Shown: piece by piece, positions 15,206-19,947 of the stretch
Position numbering within the stretch: the first letter of the stretch is position 1
How the letters are laid out: the number at the start of each line of letters is the position of its first letter
NCBI GenBank assembly: GCA_046861615.1
Contig: JBHHUS010000034.1
Location: 1-19,947, forward strand
Source: CAZNUM01 sp046861615
GTDB lineage: Bacteria > Fidelibacterota > Marinisomatia > Marinisomatales > TCS55
Direction of reading: 5' to 3'
DNA: 19,947 nt
Translations under genes and position numbers: made by a program
Notes under the pieces: model-generated
Seen by the model: the letters and a program-made list of their open reading frames with translations, nothing else
What the model was told of the DNA's origin: nothing
The model's database searches: none

Positions 15206-16330
15206 CTAAAATGTCATTCTCAGGGAAGCCTGCAGAGTGCGAATAATCAGTAAAGCATCCGCTCCGGTGACTGGTCCCGTGGGATTGAAACGTCCGGTCA
15301 TAACGTCCGCCTGCATGATGCCTCTTTCAACACAGAGGGCCATGGCGTTGTAAGCCGGGTGACTGCTGGGCACGTCGCTGAAACGACTGGGACTTTCACC
15401 AAAGTAGCGCATTTCAAGGCTTTCGTCCCGGGTGGCTGCTACTAACAGTCGCTGAACCGCAATGGCATAATTAGCCCGGTCCACTACCTCGTTGGGATAG
15501 AAGTTTCCGTCCGGGAAGATGTCCAGAATGCCGTAGCGCAGCATATCTTTGACCCACGTTTCCGCCCAGTGTCCCTGGGCATCGGGAGGCGTTGGAGTGT
15601 TGGATGAAGCCGCCATCTGGGAGGGAGTCTGAAAACCTGTATTCTGTTGGGGCAGTTTGGCGAACAGCTCCCCGATCTTTAGTTCTTCTGCAAACAGAAC
15701 AGCCAGGTCTGCCCGGGTAATCTTTTCTTTAATGGCGACTTTTTTCCCAGCAGGAGTTCCGGGCATGGCGCGAACAATCTTCTGGGAAAGTTTCCATTTA
15801 GTGTCGGCTTTCCCGGCATATTCTCCCCGCATATTTACGACCTTGCGGAAATTCTTTTCGGCCTGATCAAAATTGTAATTGTAGAGATTAGCAACACCAA
15901 GCCAATACAGTGCAGGTTCATGATTCTCTTTTCGTTTCAGGGCCTTTTTTAAATAGCCTTCTGCTCGCTTGAACCACTTCTTTTCCGAATCCCGCATAGT
16001 AATCCAGACCCGTCCGCTGAGAGCCAGGGCATCAGGGTCCTTACTGCCCTTGTTGGCACATTTGGCGGCGTTGGACTTGGCTTCGCTGTTGTTCCCCAGA
16101 TAGGCATTAGCTAATCCCAATCCCCCATAACCTAAGGCGAACTTTTTATCCAGATCGACGGAGCGTTGGAACGATTTAAGCGCCTGCTGATAATCGCCGT
16201 TATCCACCGCGCGCATACCTGCCTTGAAATGATATTCAGGTGTATCCATATCGCTCTGTGGTTTCGTAGCGCAACTGGTTACCAGAGCCAGCAGAACCAA
16301 AACGAAAAATGATCTTAATATGTTTTTCAT
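15206..16330 (-). CDS. TPR lipoprotein with SLH-like repeats
   Basis: This 374-residue lipoprotein has the lipobox LVTSC with Cys20. TPR-type helical repeats occupy ~30-170 (for example HFKAGMRAVDNGDYQQALKS and ALYWLGVANLYNYNFDQAEK). From ~200 there are S-layer-homology-like repeats: a partial one ending KITRADLAVLFAEEL, a full one from GHWAETWVKDMLRYGILD with FPDGNFYPNE, and another from FSDVPSSHPAYNAM to GPVTGADALL. SLH domains usually bind cell-wall polymers. GAGGAT lies 8-9 nt before the ATG at 16330; an ATG at 16357 adds nine residues before a good signal and was rejected. It is divergent from the FlgT-like gene, and a terminator follows. Likely an envelope scaffold; function inferred. 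Confidence 0.8.
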   Translation of the reverse strand: MKNILRSFFVLVLLALVTSCATKPQSDMDTPEYHFKAGMRAVDNGDYQQALKSFQRSVDLDKKFALGYGGLGLANAYLGNNSEAKSNAAKCANKGSKDPDALALSGRVWITMRDSEKKWFKRAEGYLKKALKRKENHEPALYWLGVANLYNYNFDQAEKNFRKVVNMRGEYAGKADTKWKLSQKIVRAMPGTPAGKKVAIKEKITRADLAVLFAEELKIGELFAKLPQQNTGFQTPSQMAASSNTPTPPDAQGHWAETWVKDMLRYGILDIFPDGNFYPNEVVDRANYAIAVQRLLVAATRDESLEMRYFGESPSRFSDVPSSHPAYNAMALCVERGIMQADVMTGRFNPTGPVTGADALLIIRTLQASLRMTF

Positions 16331-16406
16331 GGGCTTATCCTCAGAAAGATTAATCAAGGTGAATATAACTGTAATCAGGATTAAATAAAAACCCGTATCG
16401 GACTAT

Positions 16407-16420
16407 TTGATCCAGATCAC
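16407..16420. promoter_or_regulatory. CRP/FNR-family operator-like site between divergent genes
   Basis: TTGAT-CCAG-ATCAC matches the FNR/ANR-type consensus TTGAT-N4-ATCAA in nine of ten positions and contains the exact dyad TGATC-CA-GATCA. It lies 77 nt before the TPR/SLH gene start and 85 nt before the FlgT-like gene start, so one regulator could act on both. No regulator gene is in the window. Confidence 0.4.
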
Positions 16421-16504
16421 ACTTTCTTTCTTTTAATCGTTGTTTCAATTTAATGAATGCGATAACTTACGCTGTTTCAGTGCATAATAAATTCCCGAGG
16501 GGAC

Positions 16505-17620
16505 ATGTTAAAAACCAGCTATAAATCAACAATTGCTATCATTGCTCTGGTTCCGGCATTAATCTGGAGCCAGGCATTAACGGCCACCGGTACCGGATAC
16601 GGCCAAACCAAAGACGCTGCCATTGAGCAGGCCAAGCGGGATGCGGTTGAAATGGGATTGGGAGCCTACATCTCCTCCAATACCAAGGTAACAACCACCT
16701 CCATTGAAGATAATATCTATTCCAAGGCCCAGGGTTTTGTGAAAACTTTTAAGGTGGTCAAGGAAAGTCAGGGTCCTGATGGTCTGTGGGAGGTCACGAT
16801 TGAAGCCCAGGTCACCGATATGATTAACCAGGTGATGGCCGATGAGGCCGCCCTGCAAACGCTGCTGAATGCCATGAACCGCCCCCGAATTGTATTTCTG
16901 ATCCGGGAAGAAAATATGATTGATAATTCGCCCACTGATTTTGCCGAAACCAAACTGCTTTCCATGTTTTATGAAAAGGGTTTTGATGTGGTAGATCGCC
17001 AGTTGGTGGCCTCCCTGAAAGGCAAGCCGGATTACAATCAAGCCCTGTCAGGGAATGTGGCTGCGGCCGCGAAGATTGCCAGTCAATTAGGGGCGGAAGT
17101 AATTGTCCTCGGTACAGCAAAGATTTCTTCCGGCGGAAAAATTTATAATATGACTGCCGGCCAGGCGGATATGAATGCCAAGATTATCCGCACTGATACC
17201 GGTGAAATTTTAGCGGTAGTCCCCCTTTCCAGGGGAAAGAAGCCCCATATTTCTCCATCTACAGCCGGCATCAATGCCGTGAATGAAGCAGCGGAAAAAC
17301 TGGGGAAAATGATTATTACCCAGCTGATAACTAAATGGAGTACGCAGCAATCGAATTTTACCAAAGTATACCTGGTACTGAAAAATGCAGATTTCGGTTC
17401 TTACACTATGTTTGAGTCTTTCCTGCAGGCCCAGACCGTGAACGGGATTCGGAATGCCTATGCCAAGACCTTGACAGATGGAGTGGCTGAATATGAAATT
17501 GAATTTGAAGGAAAAGCCCAGGATCTGGCCCTGGGTCTCTCCCGTAGTGCCCCGGAAGGGCTTACTTTTAAAGTTACCGGTATCTCCGGTAACCGGGTTA
17601 CAGCAGAGATTGTAGAGTGA
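16505..17620 (+). CDS. FlgT-like periplasmic protein
   Basis: This 371-residue exported protein has a signal peptide ending near LIWSQA. Residues ~25-108 match the FlgT N-terminal style: ATGTGYGQTKDAAIEQAKRD, a helix rich in Ala/Lys, and GLWEVTIEAQV. Residues ~125-290 look like a TolB-N/CsgG-type nucleotide-free alpha/beta domain (FDVVDRQLVASL, GAEVIVLGTAKI, IIRTDTGEILAV). Residues ~295-371 form a small alpha/beta tail (VYLVLKNADFGSYTMFESFL). In Vibrio, FlgT forms part of the periplasmic H-ring of the flagellar motor. No flagellar gene is near, so another envelope role is more likely. GAGGGG precedes the ATG closely. It is first of four genes in the same direction. Confidence 0.7.
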   Translation: MLKTSYKSTIAIIALVPALIWSQALTATGTGYGQTKDAAIEQAKRDAVEMGLGAYISSNTKVTTTSIEDNIYSKAQGFVKTFKVVKESQGPDGLWEVTIEAQVTDMINQVMADEAALQTLLNAMNRPRIVFLIREENMIDNSPTDFAETKLLSMFYEKGFDVVDRQLVASLKGKPDYNQALSGNVAAAAKIASQLGAEVIVLGTAKISSGGKIYNMTAGQADMNAKIIRTDTGEILAVVPLSRGKKPHISPSTAGINAVNEAAEKLGKMIITQLITKWSTQQSNFTKVYLVLKNADFGSYTMFESFLQAQTVNGIRNAYAKTLTDGVAEYEIEFEGKAQDLALGLSRSAPEGLTFKVTGISGNRVTAEIVE

Positions 17621-17634
17621 AAAGGAGGTTTAGG

Positions 17635-18459
17635 ATGAAGAAAATTTTAATTACGCTGGTTTTATCGTCATTGGTGTTTTCACAGGCTGTGGTACAGCAA
17701 TTTGACAAGGGCAGTATCAATTATTCTGACCAGACCATTTCAGCCATCGGGATTGGATTTGTGCCGGAGAATGCCATCAATGCCGGACAGGCCCGCCGGG
17801 CCGCTCTGAGAATTGCCAAGGCCGATGCCATGCGGCAATTGATTGAAATCGTGAACGGTGTCACGGTAAACAGTGAAACAACCCTGAGTGGCGCAATGCT
17901 GGATGATGTAATTAAAACCAAAGTGGAGGGTGTCATCCGCGGAGCCCGTCAAATGGGAGATCCTAAATATTTAAGCGATACTTCGGTTGAAGTTGAGTAC
18001 CAGGTTCCCATGAGTGGTATCTCCGAAATCATGCTCCCGCCGGTAACCGTTCCGGCAGCCGCCACCGGAGTTGCCCCCGGCGTCGCCACGACTCCTGGAA
18101 CAACCCAACCGACCACCAGCGGTATAACCGGTGTTATCATCGATGCCCGGGGATTGAATGCCCGACCGGCCATGGCACCCCGGATTCTGGACCAGAACGG
18201 TAATGTGATTTACGGTCCCGGTAATTACAGCCGTGAATATGCTGTGACTAACGGTGTAGTAGGCTATTCCAAAACCCTGGAAGCGGCTCAGTCCGACACC
18301 CGGGTACAGGGGAATCCCCTGGTAGTAAAAGGAGTTGCTTCCAGCGGCACCAATCGGGCTGACGTTGTCGTGAGTAATGCGGATGTCTCCCGGATTAACG
18401 CGGCCAACAGTTCTTATGGCGTTCTGCGGGATTGCCGGGTATTAATTCTGTTAGATTGA
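17635..18459 (+). CDS. LPP20-like exported protein
   Basis: The product is 274 residues. The start is the ATG at 17635, placed 7 nt after AAAGGAGG. A GTG at 17617 would translate the Shine-Dalgarno sequence itself and was rejected. A signal peptide ends at VFSQA; there is no lipobox, unlike true LPP20 lipoproteins such as FlgP. Residues ~30-135 show the LPP20/FlgT-N pattern (ISAIGIGFVPENAINAG, ARRAALRIAKADAMRQLIE, VEVEYQVPM). A Pro/Thr/Ala-rich linker (~136-163) leads to a second domain (TGVIIDARGLNARPAMAPRI to the end at RVLILLD). The stop of the FlgT-like gene lies 14 nt before, so they are co-transcribed. Confidence 0.7.
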   Translation: MKKILITLVLSSLVFSQAVVQQFDKGSINYSDQTISAIGIGFVPENAINAGQARRAALRIAKADAMRQLIEIVNGVTVNSETTLSGAMLDDVIKTKVEGVIRGARQMGDPKYLSDTSVEVEYQVPMSGISEIMLPPVTVPAAATGVAPGVATTPGTTQPTTSGITGVIIDARGLNARPAMAPRILDQNGNVIYGPGNYSREYAVTNGVVGYSKTLEAAQSDTRVQGNPLVVKGVASSGTNRADVVVSNADVSRINAANSSYGVLRDCRVLILLD

Positions 18460-18530
18460 TGGTTATCCTGAGATCAGGTAAAAATAAATATTTATTAAAG
18501 CTAATTATTAAGTAAGGGATGCGGATTACT

Positions 18531-19193
18531 ATGAAGATCAAGTTGCTTCCGATGCTGCTGTTTGGGGTCCTGTTGAGCACTGGATTTGCTCAGGAGGAGA
18601 GTAGGACACCCGGTATAGAGAATGGTGAATCGAAGGATTTAAAGGTGGGCGATATTGCCCCCTCCTGGGCGCTCATGTACGCCCCGGCGAAGTTTGAGTT
18701 CCTGAAAAACTGGACTGAAGAAAAGGGAAAACGGTTGCGGAAATTTCAAACTCAACCGGACCGTTATGTGGTGGTTATGAGCTTTTTTGCCACCTGGTGT
18801 AAACCATGTATGAAGGAACTGCCGATTCTGGAGGAAGTGTACCAGAAATACAAAGATGAACGGATCAAATTTTTTCTGGTGGATATTACCGAAGCCACCC
18901 GCAATAATCCCGGGTATGAAAACATGCCCAAAGCCGGTCCTTTCCTGAAGGACAAAGGTGTCACTATGCAGATTCTGTTTGACACCCGTGGAACGGTCAT
19001 GCAGCGTTACAACGCCGAGACCCTCCCCCGTTTGTTTATCATCGATGGAAACCGTACTATTCGTCTGGCCCGCAGAGGCTTCCAACCCGGAGAGGACGAA
19101 ACTTTTAAAAAAGAGTTAGCGGAAACGATTGAAAAGTTATTGGTGGAATTGCCGCCTCCTAAAAATGGAGCTGCGGGCAATAACGGTAAATAA
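18531..19193 (+). CDS. TlpA/ResA-like periplasmic thioredoxin
   Basis: This 220-residue protein has a textbook signal peptide (MKIKLLPMLL to STGFA-Q). A thioredoxin fold follows, with the redox motif WCKPC (C90, C93) and the cis-proline P166 in ETLPRLFIID. FLVDIT and the ~120-140 segment form the insert typical of TlpA/ResA. Such proteins reduce or reshuffle disulfides of exported proteins. An ATG at 18519 is possible but has its purine-rich sequence immediately adjacent; 18531 gives the better signal. The C-terminus is a Pro/Gly/Asn-rich tail. It sits between the LPP20-like and CsgG-like genes. The LPP20-like product has a single cysteine and the CsgG-like one has a TTAEC pair region, which could be clients. 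Confidence 0.88.
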   Translation: MKIKLLPMLLFGVLLSTGFAQEESRTPGIENGESKDLKVGDIAPSWALMYAPAKFEFLKNWTEEKGKRLRKFQTQPDRYVVVMSFFATWCKPCMKELPILEEVYQKYKDERIKFFLVDITEATRNNPGYENMPKAGPFLKDKGVTMQILFDTRGTVMQRYNAETLPRLFIIDGNRTIRLARRGFQPGEDETFKKELAETIEKLLVELPPPKNGAAGNNGK

Positions 19194-19267
19194 CTAATTT
19201 GTGCGGGGGAACACAGACATATTAATTCAATTTCCCTAAACTATGGGAAGAAAATGGGTGTAAGCCA

Positions 19268-19947
19268 ATGAAAACAATAAAAAAATTCAGCTATCTAATT
19301 GTAGTGGGCATGGGTTTCCTGTTGGCCCAACAGACCCCCGGTGCACAAACCACCATTAACGACGACGTTCGTACCCAGTTGGTTGAGGGGAAGCATACGG
19401 TGGCTGTTCTGGACTTTGAAGGCCGGGGCATTTCCCAGATGGAAGCGGCTACTTTGACGGACCGACTCATGAGTGAACTGGTGAAGACCGATGCCGTCAT
19501 TCTGGTGGAACGGAGTCAGATGAATGAAATACTGGAGGAGCAGGGGCTTCAACAATCAGGATGTACCACGGCTGAATGTGCAGCGGAGGTAGGTGCACTA
19601 TTGGGAGTGCAGAATATGATCTCCGGTTCGTTTGGAAAGCTGGGGAGTACCTACACCATTGACGCTAAGATGTTTTCCGTGGAAACGGGCCAGACCACCG
19701 TCAGTGTCAGTAAGAGTTACAAGGGGGAAGTGGATGGCCTCCTGACAGTGATCCAGATCGTGGCCTGGGAACTGGTGGGGCTTCAACCACCTCAGGAATT
19801 GCTGGAACGGGCGGGGGTAGCCCAGCCACAGGTTGTCCAGCAGGAAGTAAAACCCAAGAAAGAAAAGAAACCCATGGGCAAAGGATTAAAACGCCTGATC
19901 TGGGGTACCTTAATCTTAGGTGGCGGCGGTTACGCCGCCTACTCGGC
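19268..19947 (+). CDS. CsgG/FlgO-like protein (3' end outside window)
   Basis: The frame is open from the ATG at 19268 to the window edge: 226 codons and two bases. A signal peptide (MKTIKKFSYLIVVGMGFLLA) is followed by the CsgG/FlgO-type core: TVAVLDFEGRGISQMEA, then VILVERSQMNEILEEQGLQQ, GALLGVQNMISGSFGKLG and YTIDAKMFSVETGQ. The pair of cysteines in SGCTTAEC is common in this group. After ~165 comes a Lys/Pro-rich linker, then a hydrophobic Gly-rich segment (LIWGTLILGGGGYAAYS), probably a membrane helix. The family typically acts in outer-membrane secretion or stabilisation; the exact role here is open. It follows the thioredoxin gene by 74 nt, with only a weak GGGTG upstream. Confidence 0.85.
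   Translation, partial: MKTIKKFSYLIVVGMGFLLAQQTPGAQTTINDDVRTQLVEGKHTVAVLDFEGRGISQMEAATLTDRLMSELVKTDAVILVERSQMNEILEEQGLQQSGCTTAECAAEVGALLGVQNMISGSFGKLGSTYTIDAKMFSVETGQTTVSVSKSYKGEVDGLLTVIQIVAWELVGLQPPQELLERAGVAQPQVVQQEVKPKKEKKPMGKGLKRLIWGTLILGGGGYAAYS

Noticed and set aside
16577..17120. Overlapping minus-strand open frames within the FlgT-like gene
   Set aside because: They lack start signals and motifs. The plus-strand product has a signal peptide and domain pattern.
17617..17634. GTG start upstream of the LPP20-like gene
   Set aside because: It would translate the perfect AAAGGAGG ribosome binding site that serves the ATG at 17635.
19232..19249. TTCCC/GGGAA hairpin before the CsgG/FlgO-like gene
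   Set aside because: Only five pairs with an eight-base loop and no T-run; too weak to call a terminator or regulator.

Overview
The window is about 20 kb of gene-dense bacterial DNA, roughly half G+C, with no rRNA, tRNA or CRISPR array that I can see. Many exported proteins have signal peptides ending in -AQ or -SQA, or lipoprotein signals. Several CsgG/FlgT/LPP20-type envelope proteins, outer-membrane barrel-like proteins and a TlpA-type thioredoxin are present. This suggests a Gram-negative (diderm) bacterium of the FCB group, perhaps a Marinimicrobia- or Calditrichaeota-like lineage. The taxonomic guess is inference from style only.

Layout. (1) 1-435: start of a lipoprotein gene on the minus strand. 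(2) 436-863: a gene-poor, AT-rich stretch holding outward promoter-like sequences, a strong hairpin and a possible small mobile element bounded by inverted and direct repeats. (3) 876-1445: a PAS-domain protein without an output domain, convergent with pcm (protein-L-isoaspartate methyltransferase, minus). (4) 2153-4403: two plus-strand secreted proteins, a phytase/esterase-like propeller candidate and a nucleotide pyrophosphatase/phosphodiesterase. (5) 4356-8600, minus: a small Sm-like protein, an ABC-2 exporter (ATPase and permease), a barrel-like outer-membrane protein and a CsgG-type protein with a barrel-like tail. (6) 8715-15080, minus: six genes joined by 4-8 nt overlaps. They are a PAP2/Aur1-like membrane protein, a lipoprotein with a C-terminal anchor, a cysteine-desulfurase-like enzyme, a small secreted protein, ligA and a second PAP2 phosphatase. 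(7) A terminator at 15157-15188, then a TPR/SLH lipoprotein on the minus strand. (8) 16505 to the end, plus: FlgT-like, LPP20-like, TlpA-like thioredoxin and a CsgG/FlgO-like protein running off the window.

How the parts relate. The right-hand plus-strand cluster carries the three protein types that make up the Vibrio flagellar H-ring locus (FlgT, the LPP20-type FlgP, and FlgO), but with a thioredoxin and no flagellar gene in view. It more likely builds or stabilises an envelope structure. The CsgG-type protein at 4356-5804 combines related modules in one chain. The left half is mixed: repair and housekeeping (pcm, ligA), phosphate-ester hydrolysis (NPP, phytase-like, PAP2) and export (ABC-2). 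Most start choices below were moved from the longest open frame to a start that fits a signal peptide, a Shine-Dalgarno sequence or an ATGA overlap.
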